From contig CAJNDS010002243.1 of the NCBI GenBank assembly GCA_905221605.1, forward strand, positions 1-64,000: DNA of 64,000 nucleotides. The letters run 5' to 3'. Each line of letters starts with the position of its first letter. Positions within the stretch are counted from its first letter, which is position 1. Positions 40,379 to 51,420 of this stretch are shown here, in pieces. A program made the position numbers and the translations under genes. A model generated the notes under the pieces. The model worked only from the letters and a program-made list of their open reading frames with translations, did no database searches and was not told the origin of the DNA. Origin of the DNA: Symbiodinium natans (taxonomy: Eukaryota; Sar; Dinophyceae; Suessiales; Symbiodiniaceae).

Positions 40379-40489
40379 GTTAGGGCTTAGGGCCTTAGGC
40401 CTTAGGGTTTAGGGTTTAGGGTTTAGGGCTCAGGGTTTAGGGTTTATAGGACTTAAAGGTTTTTTTGGGTAAGTACTCAACCTTGTTCT

Positions 40490-40541
40490 CCATGTCCTGA
40501 CGTTGAAGTGTGTTCCATGTCCTGACGTTGAAGTGTGTTCC
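40490..40541. repeat. 26-base perfect tandem duplication
   Basis: tgtcctgacgttgaagtgtg with flanks occurs twice head to tail. Confidence 0.9.
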
Positions 40542-41334
40542 GGTGGTCAGTGCAAGGTCTATTCCGCTTCCTTGACCCAAACGCCTACATGTACGAAACC
40601 CAAATCGTAAGTCCTAATGTTGCGTGAATAAGAATAAGATCCGGAAAAAGAATGATGATGTGAAATAGAAACAAGACGGCAACCTCCTATGCCATGAACG
40701 CTCCCACAACTTTCTGATGTGGCCTTACGGCCTCGTTCTGGGCTGAGCTGTTGGAGAAATGTTACAAAAGGGAGCCTCCTCATAAACAACTTCCGCATGG
40801 TTTACGGCATAGCTCTGTTTTGTGGCTGTGGGATGTATGTCTTTGAGTTTGTTTAGGGCTTAAGGGTTTCAATTTTGGGGTCTAGGTGTGTCTAGGGTTT
40901 AAGGGTTTGGGCTTTAGGAGCCAGGGATTTATGAACTCCACCGAAGACTCCCCGAATGGGGCAGCTGCTTGGTTTGCAGGCAGGGTGACGTCCTCTGCCC
41001 TTGTTCCACCGAATGCGGCGCTATCTACGTGAGGGTTTCGGGGGCGGCCTAGAGCTTGCGGCCGTAACCCCCAAGCCCTAAACCCTAAACCCCAAACCGT
41101 AAACCACTTTCGAGCACAAATTCCCAGTTCTGTTTCCCCGCCCTGCTGCACGCACACATCCGACTTGTCCTCCACGCTCGAAGCCCAGGACCCCCAAAGC
41201 CCTAAACCCTAAACCCTAAACCCTAAACCCTAAACCCTAAGCCTTCGAGCCTTCGAGCCAAAATGCCCGAATGCCGAGAACCCGAAACGCAAAACCCTGC
41301 TGTCCGCAAACGGCAGTGGATCAGGGCCCAACCC

Positions 41335-41443
41335 CCCTAAGGGTCCCTGTACCTTATTATTATATACTTCGACCCAAAAGTCCTTATATAGGAAGTACTT
41401 TAAGGCCCAAGTATTCCATAATTAGGTACATGGACCCTTAGGG
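41335..41443. mobile_element. MITE family A, copy 4
   Basis: Inverted ends ccctaagggtccctgtacc / ggtacatggacccttaggg, the core in the opposite orientation to copies 1 and 2. Confidence 0.85.
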
Positions 41444-41559
41444 AACAGACACTTCCGATGGGCTTGTGGAGCTCCCTCTTGGGGATTTCTCGCGGGGGCC
41501 TTGTTCTTTGGAGGAGGCTTTAGAGGGTTAAGGGGGTTAAGGTTTAGCACTTTGGGGTG

Positions 41560-41995
41560 CTATAAACCGCGAAACCCTAGCTAAAACAATGACAAACCCT
41601 AAAGATCTTCAAGAAGTAGAAGCCCTAAAGACTAAACGCCCTGTGTAATAATCACGAAGACTGAAAAGCCTTAATTACATTGTTTACGAACACTAAGAAC
41701 CCTAAACTCAGAACCCCAAAGACCGTAAGAGCCATGAAAACCCTAACAAACCTCTAAACAACCCTAAAACACCCAAAGCAACCATAAGCAACCCCAAGCA
41801 ACACCTTAAACCCCAAACAAACCTCACAACCTTTAACAACCTAAGAATAAACCCTTAAGAAACCTAAAAACAAATAACCGAAACACACAAGATCGCAATC
41901 CCAAAAACTCTGAACCTAACAGCAAATAGCCTTTCAAAAGCCAAAGAAGAACAACAAAAACACCTAAATCAACTCGGAATCCTCCAGTGGGACCA
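41560..41995. other. A/C-rich degenerate sequence, no gene
   Basis: Many aaaccct- and aacc-type words, probably decayed telomere-like repeats. Confidence 0.5.
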
Positions 41996-42012
41996 GGCCC
42001 TGAGCTTCCCAG

Positions 42013-42085
42013 GTTTGGGGCCCCAAGAGCCCCGCCCGACGCGACTCCCCAAGAGGTTCAGCGAAGACCTTGGGGCTCGAAGGGC
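42013..42085 (+). CDS. candidate internal exon, unknown
   Basis: A ttcccag acceptor, LGPQEPRPTRLPKRFSEDLG then ARR, and a GTTTAGGG donor. A G/T-rich degenerate run follows to 42480. Confidence 0.5.
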
Positions 42086-42579
42086 GTTTAGGGTGTTTTT
42101 GGGGTGTTTAGGTTTTTTTTTGGGGGGGGGTGTTTAGGGCACTTTCTTGAGTTTGGGGCATTTAGAGTGTCTAGGAAATTTAGGGTGTTTGGGGCTTCAG
42201 GATGTGGATATTTTTTCTTTTGCGGGTTTTTAGGGTGTTTAGGGCTTTAGGGTTTTTAGGGTTGTCGGGTTTCTGTTTGCTTTCGTGTTGTGGGTGTAGG
42301 TTTTCACAAGGGTCCCTAAGGGCTTTGGCTTTGTGTTGCTGGGGCTGTAGGGCGTTTTCGGGTTTTAGGGACATAGGGTTCAGGGTTTAGGGTCAAATGC
42401 TCAGACGGCCCACGGGGTAGGTTAAGGGTTTAAGGTTTAGGGTCTATTTTCGGGTTTAGGGTTTGCCTTAAAAGCCGCTGCTACAACCCACACAGGGCAC
42501 CCTGTTGTATTCCTAGCTTACTCTTGGTGGAGGGTTTGGGTTCTTAGGGTTCAGGGTTTAGGGCTTTTGGGCTTCAGGG

Positions 42580-42720
42580 TTTTAGGGTTTTAGGGTTCAA
42601 GGGTTCAAGGGTTCAAGGGTTCAAGGGTTCAAGGGTTCAAGGGTTTAAGGATTTAGGGGTTTAAGGGTTTAAGGGTTTAAGCGTCTAAGGGTTTAGGGGT
42701 TTAGGTTTTAGGGTTTATGT
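42580..42720 (+). repeat. GGGTTCAA / GGGTTTAA 8-base array
   Basis: Seven exact gggttcaa units, then gggtttaa units. Period eight, not seven. Confidence 0.9.
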
Positions 42721-42867
42721 TCACTTGCAAACGCGGCTGAGAATACGGCAGGCCCAGGGTAGCCCCTAAGCCCTCGGCTCCAGACCTGAAGCCATGAGCC
42801 CTGTAAACCGAAACTTGAAACCCCTGAGCCGAAACCCACATCCTAAGACCTTAACCCTGAAGCCTCA

Positions 42868-42976
42868 CCCTAAGGGTCCATGTACCTTATTATTATATAC
42901 TTAGACCCAAAAGTCCTTATATAGGAAGTACTTTAAGGCCCAAGTATTCCATAATTAGGAACATGGACCCTTAGGG
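42868..42976. mobile_element. MITE family A, copy 5
   Basis: Intact inverted ends, flanked by TCA on both sides (possible 3-base target duplication). A family B element follows 60 bases on. Confidence 0.85.
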
Positions 42977-43035
42977 TCAACGAAACCCCCCTAAACCTTA
43001 AACCCCGTAAGCCCTCAGCCACTCCCGGCCCTAGT

Positions 43036-43158
43036 CTAGGACCGGGAGTAGGCCCTTTTTTTTTTTGTTTTTCTTTTCTTGAGGGTTGGGGTTCCCTTAT
43101 AATCCCCTCAAAACCCAAAAGGGTACCCTGCTTATTCCTGGGTTATTCCCGGTTGTAG
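43036..43158. mobile_element. MITE family B
   Basis: Inverted ends ctaggaccgggagtag and attcccggttgtag, core ggttcccttataatcccctc. Confidence 0.75.
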
Positions 43159-43274
43159 AAACCCTAATAAACCAGGGTCTAGTAGTTCAAGAGCCCCGGG
43201 GTAGGCTGACGAAGGAAGCTCGCCTCCCAGAACCAAAATCTCTGGTTTCCGATTCATGCTGCAGCACTGACACA

Positions 43275-43358
43275 GCTAAACCCTAGACCCCAGACCCTAA
43301 ACCCTAAACCCCAAACCCCAAACCCTAAACCCTAAACCCTAAACCCTAAACCCTAAAC
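43275..43358 (-). repeat. CCCTAAA array
   Basis: C-strand units ending about 14 bases before the exon at 43373. Confidence 0.9.
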
Positions 43359-43372
43359 CGGCTCGTTTGGAG

Positions 43373-43424
43373 AGCGCTTGTGCCGAGTGACTGTGCCGCG
43401 TGCCCGCTGCAGAGGCGTTTGCAG
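43373..43424 (+). CDS. candidate internal exon, unknown
   Basis: ALVPSDCAACPLQRRLQ, phase 0 out, at GCAG|GTGTGAG. The acceptor is tttggag. Confidence 0.45.
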
Positions 43425-43507
43425 GTGTGAGCCTTTAAAATGTGCTTAGGCTTTAAGGTTTATAGCGTCTAGGGTTTTTTGGTTTAGGCAGCGGTTAGGG
43501 TGTAAGT

Positions 43508-43605
43508 AAGACTAGGCCCTTATTCCATTTGTTCAGCGTCTGGGTTCCCTTGTAGCCCCGTTTAAACCAAAAACCCTTTCTATTCCTGGGTTACTCTTGG
43601 GTCTA
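43508..43605. mobile_element. MITE family B
   Basis: aggcccttattcc ... gggttcccttgtagcccc ... cctgggttactcttgggtct. Confidence 0.7.
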
Positions 43606-43969
43606 GATAAGAACCATGAAAAGGACACATATGATTCCGACTGGCCGCCTGAATTTGCCTAAACCCTGCAAACGTAAACACCCCCTGAAAAGAAGCGCGC
43701 AACCCCTAAACCCTAAAGACCCTACGAATCCGATAAACTAGACCAAACCCTTCTAACCTGTCAAACCCTTCAACCCCAATCGTAAGCCATAGGCCCCAAA
43801 TCAAAACCCCAATCCCTAAACCACAAACCCAAACCCTAAACTGTCCTTGGCTTATTCAGGTTCAGTTTTGTTGTTGGGATGGATAGGGCAAGGGCTTGCA
43901 GTCCCCGAGGCCTCCAGGGTTTAGGACTGGGGAGTGGAATGGTCTGTCCCCATGATTGCCTAGGTAATA

Positions 43970-44090
43970 TAGGCCTAATAATCAGAACTGGGTTTTGGGG
44001 GCTCTTATTGTATATGTTATAAAGGGACCATAAGGGAAGACTATTCGTAATTGTTCAATTATTCCGACCCCTACATTAGGTCCTTGGGAC
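43970..44090. mobile_element. dispersed repeat, family G (reversed)
   Basis: gggaccataagggaaga and ttattccgacccctacatta match the complement of the 30661 copy. Confidence 0.65.
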
Positions 44091-44194
44091 AATTTAGATT
44101 TCCCTTATGGAGTTTAAGAGGATCATGTTCAGGAGTATATTGCAGAGCTAGTTGCAGAGGGGCATTGTGCACCCGGGTGTTGCAGCAGTCAGAA

Positions 44195-44293
44195 CTAACC
44201 CTAAACCCTAAACCCTAAACCCTAAACCCTAAACCCCAAACCCTAAACCCTCAACCGCAAACCCTAACCCCCCCCCCCCCCCCCCCCCCCCCC
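44195..44293 (-). repeat. CCCTAAA array ending in poly-C
   Basis: Ten C-strand units running into a C22 tract. Confidence 0.9.
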
Positions 44294-44302
44294 GCCAGCC
44301 AG

Positions 44303-44378
44303 AACCACACGCCCCGTTGGCCAGCTGACCTCGCTGGACAGCGTGACTGCTGAGACCTCCAAGGAGTGTTCAAGAAGG
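44303..44378 (+). CDS. candidate internal exon, unknown
   Basis: TTRPVGQLTSLDSVTAETSK then ECSRR between gccag and AGG|GTTGAGGG. GC-ending codons. TTTAGGG units follow. Confidence 0.55.
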
Positions 44379-44424
44379 GTTGAGGGTTTAGGGTTTAGGG
44401 TTTAGGGTTTAGGGTTTAGGGTTT

Positions 44425-44545
44425 AGGGATCTTATTCCCCTACATAACCCTAGATAGACCTTTAAAAAAGTCCCTATATGCCGAAGTAGCCCCGAAATAA
44501 CCCCTAATGTCCCCTTATGAGAGTCCCCTCCTTTAGTCCCTTGAA
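44425..44545. repeat. dispersed repeat, family J
   Basis: Shares its right end with 36745-36862. Confidence 0.6.
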
Positions 44546-44894
44546 CACCTGTCAACCCCAAGCACTCATGAAACCCTCTGGACGCAGAAGCCTCTGCTTT
44601 AAAACTCCTGCGGGCGCGCGCCGAGATTCCATCGACTTTCTGCTTAAGAACCCAGAAAAGATTCCTCATAAGGGTGATATAGGGATAACTCTTCTGTCTT
44701 CTTTTGGGGGGTTCTTAAGCAACAAGTAGATCATGTTCATTATTGCAGTCTCGCCCTGGATGTGTTTTGGCACTGCACAAAATCTTCCAAAAATGGCCTG
44801 AGCATGTCGCAGACCAAGCGCACCCCCTGTCACCCGTGCGGGGTGCTGATTCAAACTCTTGGCTGGCCTCTCTAAAAATAGATGCCTGATATGC

Positions 44895-44988
44895 TAGGAC
44901 CAACAGTGGGCCCCTATTCTTTCTTCGGGCTTGCCCGGTAAAAAAAACCGAAAAGGGCGCCCTTCCTAGGTTACTCTTGGGTTTGGAC
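44895..44988. mobile_element. MITE family B
   Basis: ctaggaccaacagtgggccc ... cctaggttactcttgggttt. Confidence 0.7.
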
Positions 44989-45469
44989 ACCAGACGGAGC
45001 CCAAAACAACACAGAACGGAGATCAACCTCTAAACCCTAAACCCTAAACCCTGAACCCTAAACCCTGCGCGCTTTGATCTTTTCTGAAAGCTTCAGTCGC
45101 CCCCGGGATGTGAGCCAGAGTGTAGGTTTCAACAGGAGTCCTACATACATGTCTTGTGCATAAATTTTATCAGCATACGTATAATATATACATGTATATA
45201 TATATATATATATGTGTATACATCACATATAAATATGTATTGTGCACACACACACACACACCTGTTTTTCCCCCGAGGCTTGCTCGCTCTTTAAGGGTAG
45301 CTGAGTTTGCTCCTAGATTTATGTTGCGTATGCTATGCCTAACCCTAAACCCTAAACCCTAAACCCTAAACCCTAAACCCGAGACCTTAACATGTTTCGT
45401 TGGGATTCCGTCCCCGGTTCCATGTTCCGAGGCAGACTTCCGTTTCCCCATAGTTGTTGTGGTCTAAGG

Positions 45470-45535
45470 TCCGAGGGTTTAGGGTTTAGGGTTTAGGGTT
45501 TAGGGTTTAGGGTTTAGGGTTTGGGGTGAAGGGTT
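45470..45535 (+). repeat. TTTAGGG array
   Basis: Eight units. An exon-like segment (45382-45440, NMFRWDSVPGSMFRG) lies just upstream but lacks a clear acceptor. Confidence 0.9.
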
Positions 45536-45706
45536 TAAGGGTCAAGGCTGTGGGGGTCAATGGGCCTCTAGGACTTTAGGGTTGTAGTTGGGGCTGTAGA
45601 GTTTCTTCCTAAACCCTAAACCCTGAACCCCAAACCCGAAACCCTGAACCCTAACCCCACACCCTAACACAAAACCCTAAACCCTAAAACCCCAAATCTG
45701 CTCAAG

Positions 45707-45804
45707 TGGCTTTACAGCTTGGAAGGCTTGCAGTGGATCGAAGTCATGTCATGTTGCAAGGCACATGTCTTCGACTTAACGGAGTGCGAAGGCCCAGAGT
45801 CTCG
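45707..45804 (+). CDS. candidate internal exon, unknown
   Basis: WLYSLEGLQWIEVMSCCKAH then VFDLTECEGPES, after ctcaag, ending at a GTTCAGGG donor that opens a TTTAGGG array. CCCTAAA units precede. Confidence 0.55.
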
Positions 45805-46204
45805 GTTCAGGGTTTAGGGTTTAGGGTTTAGGGTTTAGGGTTTGCTCTTTGCCTACTTCGCTCCTGTGTCTTACGTCAGACCGATGCAGACATTTGTCCT
45901 TATGCGAGCTTGCTTCTCAAAGCGACGACGCGAGAGAAAGATGCCGTGGCCTAGATTGCCAGTCTTTGGTCGAAGTTCTCCGAAACCCGAAACCCTAAAT
46001 CCTACCCCCCCCCCCCCTCCCTCCGCCCCAAAATCACGAGATGAAGACTCGTACCCCCTAGGGTTGTACCCCTAAAGTTTCCCTTAATATACTCCCAGGA
46101 TGGCCCTTATATTCCCCTGGGGATCTTTAAAAAGGGTCCCCAAAACCCGAGGGTTACAACCTTGAGGATCCAAGGTTGAACCCCTAGACAGAACTTAAGG
46201 TCTG

Positions 46205-46338
46205 CTGGCTGGTTCTTAGTAGGGAATGAGGGAATGAGGTACCCTATATATATAAATAAATAAATGTATATATATATATACATACATACCCTTTAAGGGA
46301 TTATGTAGGGCCCTCATTCCCTCATTCCCACTAAGAAA
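46205..46338. mobile_element. MITE family E, long copy
   Basis: Inverted ends of about 30 bases (ggttcttagtagggaatgag / ctcattcccactaagaa) around an AT/TATAAATAA-rich core. Second copy at 56874. Confidence 0.85.
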
Positions 46339-46931
46339 TTAGGGTTAAGGTCTGCCCCAGGTGAAGAACATGGCCCGCAGAGCCCTCTGGGAAGGAGCTT
46401 CACGTTCATAGAAGGTTCAGCAGCCCTGTATACGTATGTAACCCTAAGCTCTGTGCCCTAAACCCTAAACCCTAAACCCTAAACCCCAAACCCTCGAAAT
46501 CCTCTTTTGTCCAAAGCCCTCATGTGCCGGCATGCCCTGTGAGAGTAAGATGAACCGACCTGATGTTCAGGGTGTCCTGACACCAGCACCCTGATTCCTG
46601 CACCCTCAACTCCAAGCCCTAAACCCGAAACCCCAATCCCTAAACCCTAAACCCTAAACCCTAAAGGGGTTTAAACCCTAAACCCTAAACCCTGAACCCT
46701 AAAGTTCCTAAACTGCACTGAAAGCCAGTCCTAAACCCAGAACCTGAGCCCTAAACTAGACACTAGACACCAAAAGAGTCCCAATTGAATACCTAGACGC
46801 TGAAATAGAGAAACCTCCTTTTTTTCGGGGGGGTGGGGGAGGGGGGTGGGGGGAGCGGTTCTTTATGAGTCTTTATTGTTCGCAAGCCCACTGGGGCTTG
46901 ATGTTAGCGGCTATCCAATCGTCGGGTTCAG

Positions 46932-47067
46932 GGTGCACTCGACAACATCAGCCTCGTGAAGCCTGGACTCAAATCCGCAGCTGTATCCAGCCGCGGACAG
47001 TCCTTTCGGCCGGGCCAGTGGGCATTTGGGCCGGGGACGCGTCGGAGGCCTGCCCTTGGTTACATAG
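46932..47067 (+). CDS. candidate exon, frame unresolved
   Basis: Two frames stay open across it: ALDNISLVKPGLKSAAVSSR... and CIQPRTVLSAGPVGIWAGDA.... The GTGTAGG donor opens a G-strand array. Coding composition is good in both. Confidence 0.4.
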
Positions 47068-47380
47068 GGTGTAGGGGTTGGGGTTTAGGGTGAAGGGTTT
47101 AGGGTTTAGGGTTTAGGTATGCCGACGGGCTTCAGGGTGTCGGGGTCTAAGAAGGAAACCCTGTGAACCGAAAGCCCAAGCATCCGCGTGGGCATAGGTT
47201 TCATGGACCTCATCTGCCTGGGGTTCGGGGCCATCCTTCGCTAAGCTTAGACTCACATAGGTGCCTGAAGTTGACTACGGCATGCTCTGTAGGGGACTTT
47301 GTCCAGAAGGGTTTAGGGTTTAGGGTTTAGGGTTTAGGGATGGTATTTCGGGTGGTTTGTGTCTGTTGCTGTTATGCAAG

Positions 47381-47474
47381 GGTTGCAAGTGGGACAATGT
47401 CGGCAACGATTCGTGCTTCTGCACACCATGCACTCCACATGTCTTCAAGCATGAAACGTCAGTTGTGAATCCTG
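47381..47474 (+). CDS. candidate Cys-rich exon
   Basis: GCKWDNVGNDSCFCTPCTPH then VFKHETSVVNP, phase 0 in, between tgcaag and CTG|GTGTGAG. The CxxxxxxCxCxxC spacing suggests metal or disulfide use. Confidence 0.5.
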
Positions 47475-47687
47475 GTGTGAGAACCCGAATCCCTTGAAAT
47501 TTAACTCATGAACTCAGGGTTGAGTTAGCAGAACTTGCCTGTCCTCTTGCTTTGGCAAGATGAAGGCTACCTCCTCTGTTCCCGAAACCCTAGACCTCTA
47601 AACCCCTAAGCCCCTAAACCCCTAACCCCCAAACCCCTGAACCCCCAAACCCCTGAACCCTAAACCCCAAACCGCAGCCTCTGGCAG

Positions 47688-47740
47688 GGTTGGCGGCCAG
47701 GCAGTGCTACAACGATGCAGGCGGGAACCGGCTGCCTTGA
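47688..47740 (+). CDS. candidate terminal exon, unknown
   Basis: A tggcag acceptor, LAARQCYNDAGGNRLP, TGA. Confidence 0.35.
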
Positions 47741-47784
47741 GTCACCATCTTCACTCGGGCTCGGGTTAATTCCTGAATGTCATG

Positions 47785-48480
47785 GCACCCTAAACCCTAA
47801 ACCCTAAACCCTAGACCCTAAACCGAAATTCTAAACCACCCTAAACCCTACACCCTAAGCTCTAAACCCCAAACCGGCCCAAACCCTAAACCCTAAACCC
47901 TAGACCCTAAACCCTAAACCCTAAACCCTAAACCCCGAGCTCTCAACCTTGAAACCCTGAGTGCCATTGAGAATCAAGCTCTTCATGCGCTGTTCACCCT
48001 AAACCCTAAACCCTAAACCCTAAACCCTAAACCCTAACCCTAAACCCTAAACCCTAAACCCCTAAACCAACCCTAAGGCACTAAGCCCCGAAGTGCTCAA
48101 GGCATCTTGTCCACGAGGCAGCTGAAAACCCTAAACCCTAAACCCTAAACCCTAAACCCAAAACCCTAAACCTAAAACCCCGAACCCTCAAGATCTCAGA
48201 ACCTGCAGGGCGTTTGGGTTGGTGCGGTGTAGGACCGAAAACCCCGAACCCTATAGATCCCAGAACCTGAAGGGCATTTGGGCTTGTGCGGTTTAGGACC
48301 TAAACCCCGAAATTGATAAATTCCAGAACCTGAAGGGCCCTTGGGTTTGTGCGGTTTAGGGTCTAGGGTTTATAGGGTTTATAGGGTTTATAGGGTTTAG
48401 GGTTTATAGGGTTTAGGGTTTAGGGTTTAGGGTTTAGGGAGTAGGGTTTAGGGTTTAGGGTTTAGGGTTTAGGGCTAGGG
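47785..48480. repeat. CCCTAAA arrays then TTTATAGGG/TTTAGGG array
   Basis: C-strand runs 47785-47935, 48000-48065 and 48125-48190, a 60-base unit repeated near 48190-48330 (cagaacctgaagggc), then G-strand 48355-48480. Confidence 0.85.
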
Positions 48481-48865
48481 TTTCATGCGAAGCACGAAGC
48501 GCCCCACCCCACCCTAATCCCGAAATCCCTGAACCCCTCCCCGACCCCAAGGCCCCCAAAAACCCTTAAAAACCCTAAAGTCCCTAAATCCTCAACCCGA
48601 AAAGCCCTAAACTCTAAGATGCCCAAAGCCCTGAATCCTGAAACCCCTAAAGCCTTTAAACCCTGCAAACTCTGCAAACCCTGTGAACCCAACAAAAACC
48701 AAAAAATGCTAAAACCTATAGCCCTATAAACTCTATGAACCCCAAAAACCCCACAAAAAGCGGGATGCGGATCAAAAACAAATTTATTTAGGATCAAGAA
48801 AAATTTATTTAGGATCAAAAAATAATTTATTTAGGATCAAGAAATAATTATTCTGTTCTTCCGAC

Positions 48866-49050
48866 GGAGAGAGGGAAGGGGAGGGAGGGAGGGAGGGAGA
48901 AAAGGAGGGAGGGAGGGAAGGAAGGGCGGAAGGGCGGAAGGACGGAAGGAAGGAAGGCAGGAAGGAAGGAAGGAAGGAGGGCAGCAAGCAAGCAAGGAAG
49001 CAAGGAAGGAAGGAAGGGAAGGAAAGGAAATGAAAGGACAGGAAAGGATA
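48866..49050. repeat. (GGAA)n / (GGGA)n microsatellite
   Basis: Purine-only run. The Ser/Pro/Leu open frames on the other strand are artefacts. Confidence 0.95.
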
Positions 49051-49285
49051 TGTAGGAAAACATAACATAACATCACATGTTATAATATATGTGTGTATAT
49101 ATTAAAACAAAGTATAGCAAAATATTGTAGTGCCATAGAGTAGAATAGAACACAATATCGTATAGTATACCTTTGTATCAAAAATTATAAAAAATCGAAA
49201 TAACAAGCATATATGTATATATTATATATTTACTGCTGTTTGATGTAGAATTCACAATACACAATACATATTTCTTGTTTGTTTG

Positions 49286-49562
49286 GCGCCGGGCAAGCTT
49301 CTTCAACGCGTATGAACCCCTTCCAAACCCATGATGCGAGCATTGTGTTTGCAAATGGGGGGGGGGGGTCTGCGCCCCCCCTTCAAACCCCCCGCTGTTG
49401 TTTAAAGCCGGGCAAGCAGCGTATGAATATCTTTTCCAAACCAATGATGCGAGCATTGGGGGGGGGGGCTGCCCCCCCCAACCCCCCCCCCGGCGCTGTT
49501 TTCTTAGTCCGGGCAAGCTTGCTTCAAAGCACATGAATCCTTCCAATCCCATGATGCGAGCA
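49286..49562. repeat. three tandem copies of about 100-120 bases
   Basis: Each has ccgggcaagc, a variant of catgaatccttccaa, and atgatgcgagca, separated by G- and C-homopolymers. Starts near 49289, 49408 and 49509. Confidence 0.85.
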
Positions 49563-49589
49563 CTTTTTGCAAAAAAACATGAAGGCACA

Positions 49590-50220
49590 ATAAGATGCAA
49601 TGGTATACAAGAATGTATTACAAAAAGATGCAATAATATACAATAATGCACAAAAATACAACAATATACAAATATGTACAAGAATATGCAGCAATATACA
49701 CGTAAAAAAAGAGTAACTTACAATAATTTTCAGTAATTGACAAGAATACTCAATAATAGACAACAATATACAATACTATACAAAAGTATACAAAAATATA
49801 CAATATCATACAATTTTTCAAAAATACAAAAAATGTACAGCTATATAGAAAACACAAAAACACAATGACATACAACAATATATAATAGTGTACGAAAACT
49901 ACAATAATATACAATAGTAGACAATAATATACAAGAATATACAAGAATATACAAGAATATACAATAATATACTATAATATAGAATAATCTGCAATAATAT
50001 ACAAAGAAAATTCAAGAATATACAAGAATTTTGAAAATAACATTCAATAACATGCAATAATATGGAATATTCCACAAAAAACACAAGAAAATACAAGACA
50101 ATACAGAAATACTCAACAATATATACAATGTACAATAATATGCAAGAATATTCAACGTCATACAATATTATACAAGACTTTCCACAATACTATGCCAGAA
50201 TATACATGCTTCAGAGTAGA
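49590..50220. repeat. AT-rich degenerate satellite (acaataatat words)
   Basis: More than 600 bases of acaatatacaagaatataca-like repeats with no stable coding frame. Confidence 0.85.
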
Positions 50221-50261
50221 TGCATTTTTTTGAAACTTCTAATGCCAAGATGCCAGCATTG

Positions 50262-50560
50262 ATTTGCAGCCTCTGCAAACTCAGAAATGCTGCTATTTAC
50301 AGTATTTCCAGTATTTCCAGCCTCTGAAATCGCAGAAACGCTGCTATTTTCAGTATGTGCAGTGTCTGGAAATTCAGAAATGCTGCAGTGTACAGTATTT
50401 CCAGCCTCTGAAAGCGCAGAACTGCTGCTATATACAATATCTGCAGCCTCTCTAGAAACTCAGAAATGCTGCTATTTTCAGTAGTTCCCGAATAAATGCT
50501 GTTTTTTTGAGGTATTTAGAGCTTGCTAGCAGCCAGAAATGCTGCATTTCTGAGCGTTTA
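50262..50560. repeat. tandem repeat, unit about 60-65 bases
   Basis: Five diverged copies of cagcctctgaaa, cagaaatgctgctatt and tacagtatttc. Confidence 0.85.
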
Positions 50561-50770
50561 CAGCCTCCGCTCCGCGTGCAAGAGGCCTTTGAAGCCTTCA
50601 GTAAATTATTTTTTGACCCCAAATAAGTTTTTTTTTGATCCGCCTAGAAATAAATTATTTCTTGATCCCAAATAAATTTTTTTTGATCCCCTACCCACAA
50701 AAAGCCTGTAACCCCTATAAACCCTATAAACCCCGTATACCCAACAAAAAGCAAGCAAAAACCTAAACAC

Positions 50771-50878
50771 CTTCTCAACTGCGTGTGCCAAGCTTCCCCG
50801 GTCGTTGTACACGACTGGGAGCCCAAGGGAACTCTTCACGGTCAATGGCTCAACTAGAGCCACAGAGACAATTCGTTT
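50771..50878 (-). CDS. candidate internal exon on the minus strand
   Basis: Thirty-six codons, phase 0 to 0, with KRIVSVALVEPLTVKSSLGL then PVVYNDRGSLAHAVEK. Acceptor caaaacag, donor GAGAAG|GTGTTTAGG. Signals are better than for the competing plus-strand frames. Confidence 0.55.
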
Positions 50879-51254
50879 CTGTTTTGCTCATGCTGGCAGA
50901 GTCTGACCCCTTAAACCCTAAACCCTAAACCCTAAACCCTAAACCCTTGGAGAAGGGCAACTGGCATGGAGTTGGCAGTGGGCGTGTGCAATTCGGAATA
51001 CGGATGACTGTGAGCTGTGAACCCCCCCGAATCGAGTTAAGAGGAGCCTATAAACCCTGTAAACCCTCGAAATACTCTAAACCCTCGTATAAACCCTAGA
51101 AACCCCATAGACCCTATAAACCCCATAAACCCTATCCCACCAAAAAAATCAACAAAATAAAAAACAATTAAAATAAAGTAAATAGAGAACCAAAAAAAGC
51201 TATAAGCCTTATCAACCCGACAAACCCGAATGCCTCGAAGTAGTGGCCGGCAAG

Positions 51255-51293
51255 GGCACGAAGGCTACCCACATCGACCCAAGAGGGCCCGGA
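51255..51293 (+). CDS. candidate micro-exon, unknown
   Basis: GTKATHIDPRGPG between ggcaag and GTCCGA. TTTAGGG units follow. Confidence 0.35.
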
Positions 51294-51309
51294 GTCCGAG
51301 ATTCAAGGG

Positions 51310-51420
51310 GTTTTGGGTTTGTAGGGTTTAGGGTTTAGGGTTTTGGGTTTAGGGTTTAGGGTTTAGGGATTCAAGGGTTTAGGGTTTAGGGCGCAGGTTT
51401 CGGGTTTAGGGTTTAGGGTT
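51310..51420 (+). repeat. TTTAGGG array
   Basis: G-strand units with single-base variants. 51430-51840 is degenerate with no gene. Confidence 0.85.

Larger units (their letters stand above)
48780..50695. other. AT-rich satellite island bracketed by inverted repeats
   Basis: Left edge: three copies of aatttatttaggatcaa (48780-48850). Right edge: the complement type, taaattatttcttgatccc (50606-50695). Base composition is sharply different from the GC-rich surroundings. It holds four different tandem repeats and no supported gene. Confidence 0.75.

Noticed and set aside
41255-41275. gagccaaaatgcc, resembling the reverse complement of part of the dinoflagellate spliced leader
   Set aside because: Only about eleven bases match and no downstream splice-leader RNA features are present. 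Likely chance.
48805-49076. Three overlapping Ser/Pro/Leu-rich minus-strand frames
   Set aside because: They translate a GGAA/GGGA microsatellite.
49178-50165. Cys/Tyr/Ile-rich minus-strand frames that look like membrane proteins
   Set aside because: Products of the acaataatat satellite. No stable length or motif, and no match to mitochondrial cox/cob motifs that I can see.
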